From HXMU1420-13 sp024742815 (GTDB lineage: Bacteria > Bacteroidota > Rhodothermia > Balneolales > Balneolaceae), in NCBI GenBank assembly GCA_024742815.1, contig JANSXX010000012.1, forward strand, positions 1-64,000: 64,000 nucleotides of DNA, given 5' to 3'. How positions within the stretch are numbered: the first letter of the stretch is position 1; each line of letters starts with the position of its first letter. Positions 34,553-43,905 of this stretch are shown piece by piece. The notes beneath the pieces were generated by a model, which made no database searches, was not told the origin of the DNA, and worked only from the letters and a program-made list of their open reading frames with translations. The translations under genes and the position numbers were made by a program.

Positions 34553-35641
34553 CTATTTAGTTCCAATTCCGGTTGGATTCATTCCAACCTCGATAACTTT
34601 TACGATTTCCAATTTCTCTGTATCCACAACGGTAACCGTTCCATTTTTCGGCATTGCGTGATTACTATGATCGGAGTGATTGCCACCGCCCATCATATTC
34701 ATTTTCATGTGATTATTGGATACAAACAAAAATTTATTATCCGCTGATAACACCGCTCCGTGCGGTTGAGCTAAGCCTTCGCCGGTAATCACTTTTTTAA
34801 CAGTCATAGTTTCGGCATCAACAACGGTGATTGAATTTCCTTCTTTATTCCCAAAATAGATGCGTTTACCGTCATCAGAATAAACAGGGTGCCAAGGCTG
34901 TGCGTCTACATCCAACGTTTTTGTTAAAGTTGGCGATAATGGATCGGCAATGTCAAAAACCAGTAATTTTCCCGTCATTTGTGTAGTACCAACTAAGGTT
35001 TGATTGTCGGGAGAAACTGCAAAGTTCACGAACATGTGATTCATGCCATCCATCGTAATTAACTCACTTTCACCCGATTCGATATTCGTTGTTAATATTT
35101 GATTGGACGATAAGCTTGCAACAAAAATGTGTTGTTGTGTCGGTAAACTCGCGATAGCATGCGGACGAGTAAAAAACAGGTCGATTTCGTCCATTACTTC
35201 CATATTTGCCCGGTTTACAACGGCAAAGCTTTGTGGAGGATTCACAGCGCTCATAGAGCGACCTACGAATAATACATTTTCTTTAGGATGTAGTGCTAAT
35301 AAACCCGGTACTTCTAATGAGGCTCGGGCAACAATTTCGTTGTTGGCATTGAATTTAAGCACGGTATTTTCGCCAATTAGGCTTACATACCAATGTGATC
35401 CATCGGGCTCAACTACGGTGTGATGAGGTTTAGCATTTTCAGAAAATCCAAACTGTGTTAAATCTACGGTGTGTTCAATTTCGAAAGTAGAACCATTAAT
35501 TACGGTAACAGAAGCCGAATTCTGATTGCAAACATACACCTTTCCATTGGTGCTTTGTGCTTGTGCAGATATGGAAATCGAAATAAAAAGTATAATGCAT
35601 CCTACAAAAGAGGATACAAAGTTGAATGATGAATCTCTCAT
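34553..35641 (-). CDS. YVTN-type beta-propeller secreted protein with a His/Met-rich loop
   Basis: 362 residues. ATG 35641 (MRDSSFNFVSSFVGC) gives a signal peptide ending ISAQAQ; the open frame reaches back to 35707, across the terminator of the 35720 gene. Seven-bladed propeller with YVTN-like repeats (GKVYVCNQNSASVTVI, KRIYFGNKEGNSITVVDAET, KFLFVSNN). Near the C-terminus is a flexible loop HMKMNMMGGGNHSDHSNHAM, a likely copper-binding stretch. It is cotranscribed with the FG-GAP lipoprotein. I infer a metal-related role; electron transfer is not suggested because no heme motif is present. Confidence 0.8.
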   Translation of the reverse strand: MRDSSFNFVSSFVGCIILFISISISAQAQSTNGKVYVCNQNSASVTVINGSTFEIEHTVDLTQFGFSENAKPHHTVVEPDGSHWYVSLIGENTVLKFNANNEIVARASLEVPGLLALHPKENVLFVGRSMSAVNPPQSFAVVNRANMEVMDEIDLFFTRPHAIASLPTQQHIFVASLSSNQILTTNIESGESELITMDGMNHMFVNFAVSPDNQTLVGTTQMTGKLLVFDIADPLSPTLTKTLDVDAQPWHPVYSDDGKRIYFGNKEGNSITVVDAETMTVKKVITGEGLAQPHGAVLSADNKFLFVSNNHMKMNMMGGGNHSDHSNHAMPKNGTVTVVDTEKLEIVKVIEVGMNPTGIGTK

Positions 35642-35668
35642 AGCGCCATCAGATAAATAGTGTTGGGT

Positions 35669-35704
35669 AAAAAAAGTAGGACCTCCGGAAATGACCGGAG
35701 ATCC
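35669..35704 (-). terminator. Rho-independent terminator after the 35720 gene
   Basis: Stem GGA-x-CTCCGG / CCGGAG-x-TCC with an AAATGA loop. Read on the minus strand it is followed by seven T (35669-35675 on plus are A). It separates the LVIVD fusion gene from the YVTN gene. Confidence 0.8.
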
Positions 35705-35719
35705 CATAAAATTGATCTG

Positions 35720-38095
35720 TTATTTGTTAATAACAGGACTTGTTTCAAGTACAAACAAGCCTTCGGTGCCGCTGGTCATGATAATAATACCACTTTTGAA
35801 ATATGGGTAATTACTCCATGTTCCACTGAAACCGGCTTCATCAGGCATAAACGGGAAAGTATCGAAGAAACCTACTCGCTCTGGGTTAGCAGGGTCAGAT
35901 ACATCGATTACTTGTAAACCACTTACGTAGTTTGAGGCATACATGATGTTATCTTTGATATACAGGTTATGATCAGACGATTTATTATCGTTGAAATATT
36001 GAGTTAATACCTGTGGATCATCCAGATCAGTAAGATCCCAAACAATAGTTCTGGTTTCTTCAACCGTGCCCATAAGCTCATCGAGCTCATCGTTTTGGAA
36101 GAAGTAACGATGATCTTCGGTAAACCAACCCTGGTGTACGTATCCATAATCAGGATAAGAACCGGTTGATAATGCAATCGGGTTGTCTTTGTCGGTTACA
36201 TCTGCAATACTAATGGCAGTTTCGTTAGCTCCCACACAAATCTCTTTTCCTTTGTGCTCCTCGTCCGGTCCATCGTAAATCACACACTGTGCATCGTGAG
36301 AGTAACCTGTTCCACTTCGCCCGGTTGATGGATCAGCAAAACAACCCACAAACTCAGGATTCTTTGGATCCTGAATATTTACCATGTGCAAACCTCCACC
36401 GCAAGTAGTTCCGCCACCACTTGCACCAACGATATAGGCAAAACCGGTATCTTCGTTGATTACTACGTTATGCGCACTATTTACAAGATCGTAATGAGCA
36501 TCGGTATCCAGAAGCATTGGCTCGCCATCGAATTCGCGTAAACGAGTAAGATCAACTACCTGCATGCCGTGAGGGCCGGCACCATCCGCAACAATATAGG
36601 CATGGTTTTTATACACTTTGATGTCGCGCCATGCGTTGATTCTAGCGCCTTCTGTCATTGGAAGATCTGCAACATACACCGGATTAGATGGATTGCTTAC
36701 ATCAACAAAAGAAGTTCCGTCGGTTCTACCTACCAAGGCGTATTCTTTTCCGGTTTCAGGATCTTCCCATCCCCAAATATCATTCAAATTGATACCGCGT
36801 TTTCCACCGATATCACGATTTGGTAAGAATGAAATCAAGTTAACATTTTCGCAACCGAAAAGGTTAGCGGCACCGGCGTCGCAATCAACTCTTCCATCGG
36901 TAACAGGAGCTAATAAATTTGTAGGCTCGCTAATTACGATGTTTGATGCTGTCCAGTTTCCCATTTCATCTTTTTCAAGAATAGCTGCAGCACCCGAACG
37001 TTGATCTACACCAAACATTCCTGAAACAGCAATATCACCCTTAACAGCCAGTGAATAACCAAAATAGTCACCTGGATTTTGGCCTACATCACCCAATTTT
37101 GTGGATGATTCGATCGAACTGTCTTCGTTCAGCATAAAGCGATATAACTCACCTGCCGACGAATTTGCATTTAAAGCGGTAACCCAAATCTCGTTATCTG
37201 CAAAACCAAGAGCATAACCGAAAGAAAGACGTGGTTTTCCATCAAAAGCTGCTAGTCGGCCATCGGCAGACCATCCATTTTCTGAGTTTCTATATACAAA
37301 TACTGTTCCAATACCATCCTGTCTGGAGGCACCAATCAGTGCAATATCGCCATTAATAGCTACAGAATTAGCAAAACCGGAACGTTCGGTAAGGCTTGCA
37401 CTCTTTAGAGTACCATTAAGAGTCCACTCACCGGAATCATCCATTCCATATACATAAGCTGCTCCGCCATCGCGGCTTGTAGCCCCAACAAGTAAATTAG
37501 TGCCATCAAATGCTAATTCTGAACCAAAACCTGTTTCAGCTGTGTCGGTATTCATAATCAGGTAATCCTGCATCCAGTTTCCGCCATCAGCTTTGAACAC
37601 TGCAACAGCCCCGTCGCCAAGCTCAGGAACTCCAACAAAGGCGTAGTCATTACTGAGTGCTACACTTGAACCGGCAGCAATTACTGATGAATCGGCCTGA
37701 ACGGTTAATGCTGCAACTTGCGACCAAAGTCCGTCTTCGCTTTGCATAAAAATGTACGCGCCGCCTTCGTCATCATTTTTATCCGGTGCGCCTACCATCA
37801 GCATGTTATCGTTTGCAGAAATGGCTTGTCCAAATCCGTCGCCAATTACGCCGTCTTCTGCTTTAATCATAAACTTTTGTGTCCATTCCCCATCCTCTTT
37901 AGTGAAAATATACACTACACCGGGTAAGTGAACATTCGAAGGTTCGCCGATAAATACGTTGCCGTTAGAAATATCCACGGCCTGACCGAAGCCTTGCATT
38001 TGAGTCGAATTCCCATCCGGAGTTGACTGAGCGTTGACTCCGAGTGTCAACATCGCCAAAACAAGTGTGCTTATTAAGTTATAAATGTGCTTCAT
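35720..38095 (-). CDS. FG-GAP plus choice-of-anchor B (LVIVD) secreted fusion protein
   Basis: 791 residues from ATG 38095 (MKHIYNLISTLVLAML, signal ending VNAQ); an ATG at 38116 is possible but adds residues before the signal. Residues about 30-370 form seven FG-GAP-like blades without Ca2+ loops (GFGQAVDISNGNVFIGEP, then VGAPDKNDDEGGAYIF). Residues about 390-790 are LVIVD repeats closely related to the 1673 lipoprotein (NDIWGWEDPETGKEYALVGR, NSAHNVVINEDTGFAYIVGA). The fusion of two propeller types suggests a large surface adhesin or binding protein. No sorting domain is visible at the C-terminus. Confidence 0.8.
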   Translation of the reverse strand: MKHIYNLISTLVLAMLTLGVNAQSTPDGNSTQMQGFGQAVDISNGNVFIGEPSNVHLPGVVYIFTKEDGEWTQKFMIKAEDGVIGDGFGQAISANDNMLMVGAPDKNDDEGGAYIFMQSEDGLWSQVAALTVQADSSVIAAGSSVALSNDYAFVGVPELGDGAVAVFKADGGNWMQDYLIMNTDTAETGFGSELAFDGTNLLVGATSRDGGAAYVYGMDDSGEWTLNGTLKSASLTERSGFANSVAINGDIALIGASRQDGIGTVFVYRNSENGWSADGRLAAFDGKPRLSFGYALGFADNEIWVTALNANSSAGELYRFMLNEDSSIESSTKLGDVGQNPGDYFGYSLAVKGDIAVSGMFGVDQRSGAAAILEKDEMGNWTASNIVISEPTNLLAPVTDGRVDCDAGAANLFGCENVNLISFLPNRDIGGKRGINLNDIWGWEDPETGKEYALVGRTDGTSFVDVSNPSNPVYVADLPMTEGARINAWRDIKVYKNHAYIVADGAGPHGMQVVDLTRLREFDGEPMLLDTDAHYDLVNSAHNVVINEDTGFAYIVGASGGGTTCGGGLHMVNIQDPKNPEFVGCFADPSTGRSGTGYSHDAQCVIYDGPDEEHKGKEICVGANETAISIADVTDKDNPIALSTGSYPDYGYVHQGWFTEDHRYFFQNDELDELMGTVEETRTIVWDLTDLDDPQVLTQYFNDNKSSDHNLYIKDNIMYASNYVSGLQVIDVSDPANPERVGFFDTFPFMPDEAGFSGTWSNYPYFKSGIIIMTSGTEGLFVLETSPVINK

Positions 38096-38241
38096 GTTTA
38101 ATAGTTGGGTTATCATTTAATGAATAGAATAATTCATCTGATTGAAGGAATACAATCAGGAAATTCCTCTGCGTAAACATAAACAGAATGTTGCATATAA
38201 AAATGCTAAGAAGAGTAAACGAGCAATAGGTTTTATTAGTA

Positions 38242-38742
38242 CTAATTTACCTCCATAAATTCATCCTTGAAGAGATTAGCGGTATATACGGCTTGTTCCA
38301 CAATTAAAGGGAGAAGATCTTCAGATACTACACCAATTAGCCCTTTATTCCATGTTGAGGCCATACTTTGAAGGTCATTTTTAAGGACCAGCTTTACAGG
38401 TTGGTAGAAATTTAATTCGATGGAATAAGGATAGGTTAGGTTTGGAGCTTTCATCACGTTGATGTGAATATGGAGTATGGGATATTGATCGGATTGCCGA
38501 AGTATTGCGTCTGAAATGATTTCGATTGGAAGCTCACTTAACTGCTCGGCTATTTTTTTGCGGATGTCGCGACTATTAAGTTCATTATCATCGATGGAGG
38601 CAGGTTTTTCGATATTAACGACCACACCAAAGCTGGAAATACCTGAAAGTGAATTTAGTTCACGAAGTACTTCGTTTTGGGCAAATATATTTGCTGAACT
38701 TAAAATTAAGAACAGCGCCAAAAAGGAGAATAAACTCTTCAT
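38242..38742 (-). CDS. Hypothetical periplasmic/secreted protein
   Basis: 166 residues from ATG 38742 (MKSLFSFLALFLILSS, signal ending FAQ); the frame is open eight codons further up. The mature part of about 145 residues alternates strands and helices: VVVNIEKPASIDDNELNSRD, IRKKIAEQLSELPIEII, LHIHINVMKAPNLTYPYSIE, and ends in a helix (LIVEQAVYTANLFKDEF). I do not recognise the family. It sits between the HmuY-like gene and the LVIVD fusion, and the terminator at 38816 separates it from the former. Confidence 0.6.
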   Translation of the reverse strand: MKSLFSFLALFLILSSANIFAQNEVLRELNSLSGISSFGVVVNIEKPASIDDNELNSRDIRKKIAEQLSELPIEIISDAILRQSDQYPILHIHINVMKAPNLTYPYSIELNFYQPVKLVLKNDLQSMASTWNKGLIGVVSEDLLPLIVEQAVYTANLFKDEFMEVN

Positions 38743-38815
38743 AATGTGAGCATTAATTTTTATCAATTACGCCAAAAATAATTCCTTGAGCAATAGTCTC
38801 TGTCGCTTAAAACAG

Positions 38816-38842
38816 AAAAAGCCCACTATAAAGCGGGCTTTT
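38816..38842 (-). terminator. Rho-independent terminator after the HmuY-like gene
   Basis: AAAAGCCC / GGGCTTTT stem with a ten-base loop, followed on the minus strand by T residues. It lies about 65 bases beyond the stop of the HmuY-like gene. Confidence 0.8.
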
Positions 38843-38905
38843 CATATCTGATTGACTGAAGGAATAACTCAGTCATTAAAAAATTTAAGACGGATTTCTC
38901 AGTAC

Positions 38906-39988
38906 TTATTCAAAGAATCGAGACCCATCGGTTTGTACGGCAAATTCTACCGTGTAATGGCGATCTTCCGGTCGGGTGAAGAAATTAGCAAAGGCATCGG
39001 ATGATAAATCAGGATTTCCTTTGTAATAGTTCAATACGCGGAATTTAACATACTTTTCATCCGCAGTTTTTACCACTAAGGTTACACCGTCTTTCGGGAG
39101 AACTGCATGCTTTGGTCCACTCGGTGCTTCGCCGGTGTAAGTATACCAGGTAGCGTTGCTTTCGGTGTATCCGCCGGTTGGTGCTTCGGTTACTTCGTCA
39201 AAAGGAATGTTGAGGGCCTGAATACCGCCACCATTTCCGAAGTTTGCAATGATGGTTGTTGCGTTTACTCCGATATCCCATTGAGAAGACGCAGAATCTT
39301 GCACAACGGCACCAGTTTCAAAATCGAAGAATGTAAATCGATCTTCGTGGAACAGTTGTGTGGTTTCGGCACCTTGAACGGTGTAATTGAAGGTGAAATA
39401 CTTATCGGCCGGACGGGTTCTAAAGTCCGCGAACTGTGGAGTTGAGGTATCCGGATTACCTTGGTAGTAACTTAAGATCTGGATTTTAGCGTAGCGTCCA
39501 TCAGCAGTTAAAACTACAACCGTTTTATTGGTGTCGGCAATAACGGCATGTTTTGGACCATTCGGCGCTTCACCAGTATATGTATACCAGCTTCCAGAGC
39601 CACCCACTTCTGCATTATAACCGCTTGTAGGAGCTTCCATCACGGTTGAATATTCAGCGTCCAGCACTTGAATGCCACCACCATTTCCTGAGTTGGCCAA
39701 CAGAGTTGTTCCGCCATAAGCAATGTCCCATTCGGCTGAAAGAGAATCCTCTACGGTACGTCCGTTGTCAAGATCGTAAAAGGTGTAGCCGGGATTTGCT
39801 TCGGTATTTCCTTCTACATCCGACTCAGGGATAGCCGGAGAAAAGATTGTGTTTACGTTAGCTGGAATATCAGTGGCTATCTCTGCATCAACTGCAGCCG
39901 GACCACTAGTACCTGAGTCTTCACAAGCGGTGAAGATCAAAGTAGAACCAAGTAGTAAGAAAAATGCTCTATTGATTAAATTTTTCAT
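38906..39988 (-). CDS. HmuY-like heme-binding lipoprotein with two tandem domains
   Basis: 360 residues. Lipobox LIFTAC (Cys22). Two copies of the same roughly 140-residue domain follow, at about 66-205 and 211-355. Each has FYDLDNG/FFDFETG, a WDI strand, G-N-G-G-G-I-Q, WYTYTGEAP-x-GPKHAV, YYxGNPD and TRPxDxxxT. This is the HmuY pattern (Y/F-D-F, W-D-I-A); HmuY usually has one domain and binds heme for a TonB receptor. It lies 18 bases after the TonB receptor gene. Ligand residues are not certain; heme binding is inferred from family and context. Confidence 0.78.
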   Translation of the reverse strand: MKNLINRAFFLLLGSTLIFTACEDSGTSGPAAVDAEIATDIPANVNTIFSPAIPESDVEGNTEANPGYTFYDLDNGRTVEDSLSAEWDIAYGGTTLLANSGNGGGIQVLDAEYSTVMEAPTSGYNAEVGGSGSWYTYTGEAPNGPKHAVIADTNKTVVVLTADGRYAKIQILSYYQGNPDTSTPQFADFRTRPADKYFTFNYTVQGAETTQLFHEDRFTFFDFETGAVVQDSASSQWDIGVNATTIIANFGNGGGIQALNIPFDEVTEAPTGGYTESNATWYTYTGEAPSGPKHAVLPKDGVTLVVKTADEKYVKFRVLNYYKGNPDLSSDAFANFFTRPEDRHYTVEFAVQTDGSRFFE

Positions 39989-40005
39989 GTTGGATGAATT
40001 AGTCT

Positions 40006-42312
40006 TTAGAATAGATTTATGTTTATTTGAGTGTAAAAAGTTCGCCCAGGGTTTGATGGGAGCACGATTTCGTCTTGGAAATCAAACAGATTGTTAATGC
40101 CAAGTTGTAGTTTATATCGCTCGGCAAATGTTTTAGAAATGGAGTAGTTAACAATGGCATTTTTGAACGGATTCTTGTCGTTCAGTACATATTCGCTTTC
40201 TTCGTCAATGCCATTATCGTTAAAATCGAAAAACCAGTATTTACCGCGAAGCATTACGCGAAGGCCGGTTTCCAGCCCTAAATCATCAAAATACTGATAC
40301 ACTTTTGCATTAAAAGTATGCTTCGAACGGTTGTACAACGGAATAAACTCTTTCACCGATTTTGTAACTACTTCACCGTTTTCGACTCGGTCAAATGTAC
40401 GGGTGATTTGCCGCCGAGCATCAAGAAATTGATAACCCAAAGAAAGTGACAAACCTTCAACTTGAGACGGTTGGTATTTAAATTCCGTTTCTAATCCCTG
40501 CGTGTAAACTTTGTTTAAGTTGAAGTAGGAAAAAACCGACTGTCCATTAGTTTTTAACGCGATTCGCTGCGTTTCGATAAGATCATTAATGTTGTTTCGG
40601 AACGCATTCAGATTGATTTGAAGATCATCATGCACGAACAGATCAAAACCCGCATTGAAGGCAAACGATTCTTCGGCGCGAATGTCGGTAATCTCATTAG
40701 GATTGAAGTACAATTCTTCGATTTGTCCATCTTCAGATAATCGCTCGATGCCCTGTACAACGGTACTGGTGCCGTACACACTATAACCGGCAATAGGGTT
40801 GGTGAAATTCAGGAATAACTGTCGAAAATCAGGAGCTTTAAAACCTCCGCCAAACGATGCTCTGAACTGAATTAATTCGCTGGCTTTGTAAAGCGCCGAG
40901 AATTTAGGGCTCAACTGCGAACGGTATTCACTGTGCGCATCAAACCTGAATCCTCCGGTCAGCGACAGTTCCTCGGATGCCTGCCATTCATGCTGCCCAA
41001 ATGCGAAATAAGAATTAAAGCCCGGAACATCAGCATAAATTTCTGCCGTTAAATCTTCTCTATTCATTCCAAAGCCGGCAATGGTAGAATGCTCGTTATT
41101 CCAGAATGCAGAGCCTTTGGTTTCGTATTTATTCAACGTTTGTGAAAAGGAATCCGAAAAATAAATATTACCTGATTCTGTAAAGATACTTTCCGAGATA
41201 CTTTCGAAAGTTGAAAGAAACGCATTGGTTTCAAGTAAAAAACGGTTTCCGAAATAGAGATTTATTTCTGGAGTGATACTCAAATCGGATTGGAAATCTT
41301 CACCAATAACCGGATTAGTATTGGCGCCATCCGAAACTTCATCGTTATAAAATTGATCTTCAGAATAATATCGAGCAGAAAGTCCCACATCGATGTTGGA
41401 GTTGATGCGATAGTTTGCTCCACCGGATAGCGTAATATTTTCATATTCTGGAATAGTAGGGGCTACTGTTTGAGCATTTAAATCGTAACCGTTTGAGCCA
41501 TTATAATTTCCAAAAAAACGCCCTCGTAGCCGATCTTGTTTAAAGGTACCGTTTAAACCAGCATCGTAAGTAGAATGTGTCCCATATCGGCCGTTTACAT
41601 CCAGAGTTAGCGGTTTGCTTCCTTTTTCGGTGATGATATTTATTACTCCTGCTAATGCATTACTTCCCCAAAGTGCTGAAGAAGGACCTTTCACAATCTC
41701 AATTTGCTCGATGTTACCTACCGAAAGTCGAGTAAGGTCTAGTGTTCCTGCTGTTCGTCCAATTACCGGTTGATTGTCGATAAGAATGAGTGTGTACTCA
41801 GGATCAAAACCCTGAACCTGAATACCGGTTCCGTGATCGGAAACAATGTTTAATCCAATTTGTTCGTCCAGAATGTCGCTCAGGCGTAAACTGCCGGATG
41901 CTTCAATTTCATTTTGATTCACCACCGAAACCGGTACACTTACATCTTGCAATAATTTGCTGGTTCGATTCGCAGTTACCACCACAGGGTTGTTGTCATA
42001 TACTTTCTCTTCCAAAACAATTTGGAGCTCAGAGGAGTTATTTAGCGGAATTTGTAACCAAAGTTCTTTGGGTTGATAACCTACCCGTGATACTACTACT
42101 TGATACTCGCCGGTTTCTAAATTGTCGAGTTCAAATACGCCTTCGGCGTCGGATATTGCCCAAATAGACTGTGAAACGTAAACTGTAGCTTCAGAAATCG
42201 GAGCGCCTTGTGAGGTAGACACAACTCCTTCTACGGAAAATTGTTGAGCAAACAATCCCGTTTGAATAGCAAAAAAAATACTCCAGAACATGGAGTGTTT
42301 TAGAAGTCTCAA
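40006..42312 (-). CDS. TonB-dependent outer-membrane receptor (heme/iron-type)
   Basis: 768 residues. Signal ends FAQ at about 22-23. A CarboxypepD-reg-like domain (SVEGVVSTSQGAPISEATVYV, about 25-105) precedes the plug (VVTANRTSKLLQDVSVPVSVV, then GPSSALWGSNALAGVINIIT) and a 22-strand barrel ending ININLF. The start is TTG at 42312: an ATG eight codons in lacks the positive n-region needed for export. It forms an operon with the HmuY-like lipoprotein, as in hmuR-hmuY loci. Heme is the likely substrate, but the receptor alone would not tell. Confidence 0.86.
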   Translation of the reverse strand: MRLLKHSMFWSIFFAIQTGLFAQQFSVEGVVSTSQGAPISEATVYVSQSIWAISDAEGVFELDNLETGEYQVVVSRVGYQPKELWLQIPLNNSSELQIVLEEKVYDNNPVVVTANRTSKLLQDVSVPVSVVNQNEIEASGSLRLSDILDEQIGLNIVSDHGTGIQVQGFDPEYTLILIDNQPVIGRTAGTLDLTRLSVGNIEQIEIVKGPSSALWGSNALAGVINIITEKGSKPLTLDVNGRYGTHSTYDAGLNGTFKQDRLRGRFFGNYNGSNGYDLNAQTVAPTIPEYENITLSGGANYRINSNIDVGLSARYYSEDQFYNDEVSDGANTNPVIGEDFQSDLSITPEINLYFGNRFLLETNAFLSTFESISESIFTESGNIYFSDSFSQTLNKYETKGSAFWNNEHSTIAGFGMNREDLTAEIYADVPGFNSYFAFGQHEWQASEELSLTGGFRFDAHSEYRSQLSPKFSALYKASELIQFRASFGGGFKAPDFRQLFLNFTNPIAGYSVYGTSTVVQGIERLSEDGQIEELYFNPNEITDIRAEESFAFNAGFDLFVHDDLQINLNAFRNNINDLIETQRIALKTNGQSVFSYFNLNKVYTQGLETEFKYQPSQVEGLSLSLGYQFLDARRQITRTFDRVENGEVVTKSVKEFIPLYNRSKHTFNAKVYQYFDDLGLETGLRVMLRGKYWFFDFNDNGIDEESEYVLNDKNPFKNAIVNYSISKTFAERYKLQLGINNLFDFQDEIVLPSNPGRTFYTQININLF

Positions 42313-42370
42313 AGTTGTGATGATGATGTTGATGAATGATTATTTAGAATCAGTCAAAAGAAACGGGAGA

Positions 42371-42454
42371 AATGTGAAGATTTTGTGAAGACGGCATAAA
42401 AAAACCCGCCAGAGGCATTATTTAGCGGGTTGAATGTGAAGATTATGTGAAGAG
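42371..42454. repeat. Short direct repeat pair around the 42.4 kb terminator
   Basis: 42371-42391 and 42433-42453 share AATGTGAAGATT-x-TGTGAAGA (20 of 21 positions). The two copies bracket the terminator hairpin and replace the normal 3' end of the truncated DUF427 copy. Likely a by-product of the duplication event. Confidence 0.6.
42398..42431 (-). terminator. Terminator overlapping the end of the truncated DUF427 copy
   Basis: AACCCGC / GCGGGTT stem (42403-42409, 42425-42431); on the minus strand seven T follow. The stop codon at 42418-42420 lies in the loop. Confidence 0.75.
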
Positions 42455-42651
42455 GCGTCTAGTCTTGAAATGTAATCCCCTCTCCAAAACGCAACGTGAT
42501 CTTTAATCTGGGCGGCGGCATCTTTTGGATTTGGGTAATACCAAGCTGCATTTTGATTTTCTTCGCCATCTACTTCCAGCGAATAATAGCTGGCTGTGCC
42601 TTTCCACGGGTACACCGTTTGATGTGAAGTTTTATTGAAGAAATTCAGCAT
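42418..42651 (-). pseudogene. Truncated duplicate of the DUF427 gene
   Basis: 77 codons. Residues 4-58 match residues 33-87 of the intact DUF427 protein at 44102 with 51 of 55 identical. The N-terminal 32 residues are missing, and the last 20 codons are replaced by unrelated sequence (from DYISRLDASS). The DUF427 Cys-Pro-Trp core has Tyr in place of Cys. At DNA level about 42483-42642 matches 44126-44285. A recent partial duplication. An open frame with ATG remains, so expression is possible but a working fold is unlikely. Confidence 0.75.
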
Positions 42652-42708
42652 TCGAATCTACTAGGCTTTAAACCAAATTAGATGGATTTATTATTCCTAT
42701 GATGTGAT

Positions 42709-43905
42709 TTAGTATAACAACCCAAATTGCCAGAGTGGGATAGTATTCAGAAACCCGGTTTCAAGTCCATCCTTAACTAAAAACGCATTGGGAATTCCTG
42801 AAACTTGTTTGTTGCCTTTATTTTTACCACCAACTTCAACTGTGACAATGTTATCTACAATAAAATCTCCTTTCTCGGCCAGATGAAGTTCATGTCCGGC
42901 ATTTCGAATTTGATTCACAAAAAAAGTTTCTCTCAATGCACCAATTTCAGCTTGGGGATTGAGGGCTAGCGCCAGATTGGTATTTTCGAAATAGATTTTA
43001 TCCGGCTTTTGTAGCATTGAAACTCCGCGCCCGGTTTTGTGAGTGAGATTTAGAATATGTGCCTCTTCTAAATGTTTTAAATAATTATAGATGGTATTTC
43101 GTCCAACATTCAGCTTACCAGCTATACTCGAAATATTGGGAGAAAAGGGTGCAGTACCGGCAATTACACCAAGCAGTTTTTTTATTTTCTGGATGTTTGA
43201 CGGACTGTAATCCTGTACATAAGCCAAGTCATTTTCTAATACTGTGTGAATAATCGCGATAAGCTTCTGACGAGTACTTTCTGCTGATTCATTAGTAAGA
43301 AATGGAAAATATCCACGCTCCAAGTATTCTTTAAATAATGGGAGGGGTTTTGCCAATTTTAAAAATGTGTTACTTACAGCTTCTGAATCGGATAAAAGAT
43401 CGTTTAATTTCACGGGAGGGAACTCGATGCCATGCCTAAACATGATAAATTCTCTAAACGACATTCCCGGTAATAAGGTAACGGTTGCTCTACGACTTAA
43501 ATCGGCTTCTGCTTTAAAAATATCGAAGGCGGAAGAAGCAGAAAAAATAAACTGCATTTCAGGATGTGCATCGTAGCCTGTTTTTAGTTCCGATGACCAT
43601 TTGGGGTATTTATGAATCTCATCAATGAGTAGTAATTCGCCCCCTTGTTTTCCAAATTCGGTAATCAGTTCGTACAACGAATGTGAATAAAACCAAGGAT
43701 GATCTGCGGTTACATAAAGGGCACTTTTCTTATTCGGGTACTGATACTTCAAATATTGAAGCATCATCGTGGTTTTGCCAACACCACGTAACCCCTTAAT
43801 CCCAAATAGCCGTTGTGACCAATCGGTAGTAGAAAAAGCACTGCGCTGCCAACTATTACTAACCGATTGTAGTATTTTGTTTTGATATGAAAACAGTTCT
43901 AGCAT
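42709..43905 (-). CDS. AAA-family ATPase with DUF4143 C-terminal domain
   Basis: 398 residues from ATG 43905 (MLELFSYQNKILQSVSNSWQ); the frame runs on to a TTG at 43929 inside a palindrome. Walker A GIKGLRGVGKTTMMLQYLK (about residue 43-54), Walker B ELLLIDEIHKYPKW, then a sensor-like FIFSASSAFDI. A winged-helix-like segment follows (FSPNISSIAGKLNVGRNTIYNYLK) and the DUF4143 part (GLETGFLNTIPLWQFG near the end). Such AAA_14/DUF4143 proteins are common accessory genes of unknown function. Its 5' region carries three 33-bp-spaced palindromes and it is flanked by DUF427 copies, suggesting mobility. Confidence 0.85.
   Translation of the reverse strand: MLELFSYQNKILQSVSNSWQRSAFSTTDWSQRLFGIKGLRGVGKTTMMLQYLKYQYPNKKSALYVTADHPWFYSHSLYELITEFGKQGGELLLIDEIHKYPKWSSELKTGYDAHPEMQFIFSASSAFDIFKAEADLSRRATVTLLPGMSFREFIMFRHGIEFPPVKLNDLLSDSEAVSNTFLKLAKPLPLFKEYLERGYFPFLTNESAESTRQKLIAIIHTVLENDLAYVQDYSPSNIQKIKKLLGVIAGTAPFSPNISSIAGKLNVGRNTIYNYLKHLEEAHILNLTHKTGRGVSMLQKPDKIYFENTNLALALNPQAEIGALRETFFVNQIRNAGHELHLAEKGDFIVDNIVTVEVGGKNKGNKQVSGIPNAFLVKDGLETGFLNTIPLWQFGLLY

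Noticed and set aside
36618..37004. Plus-strand frame of 128 codons opposite the FG-GAP/LVIVD gene
   Set aside because: Antisense of a well-supported repeat protein; no start context or family resemblance.
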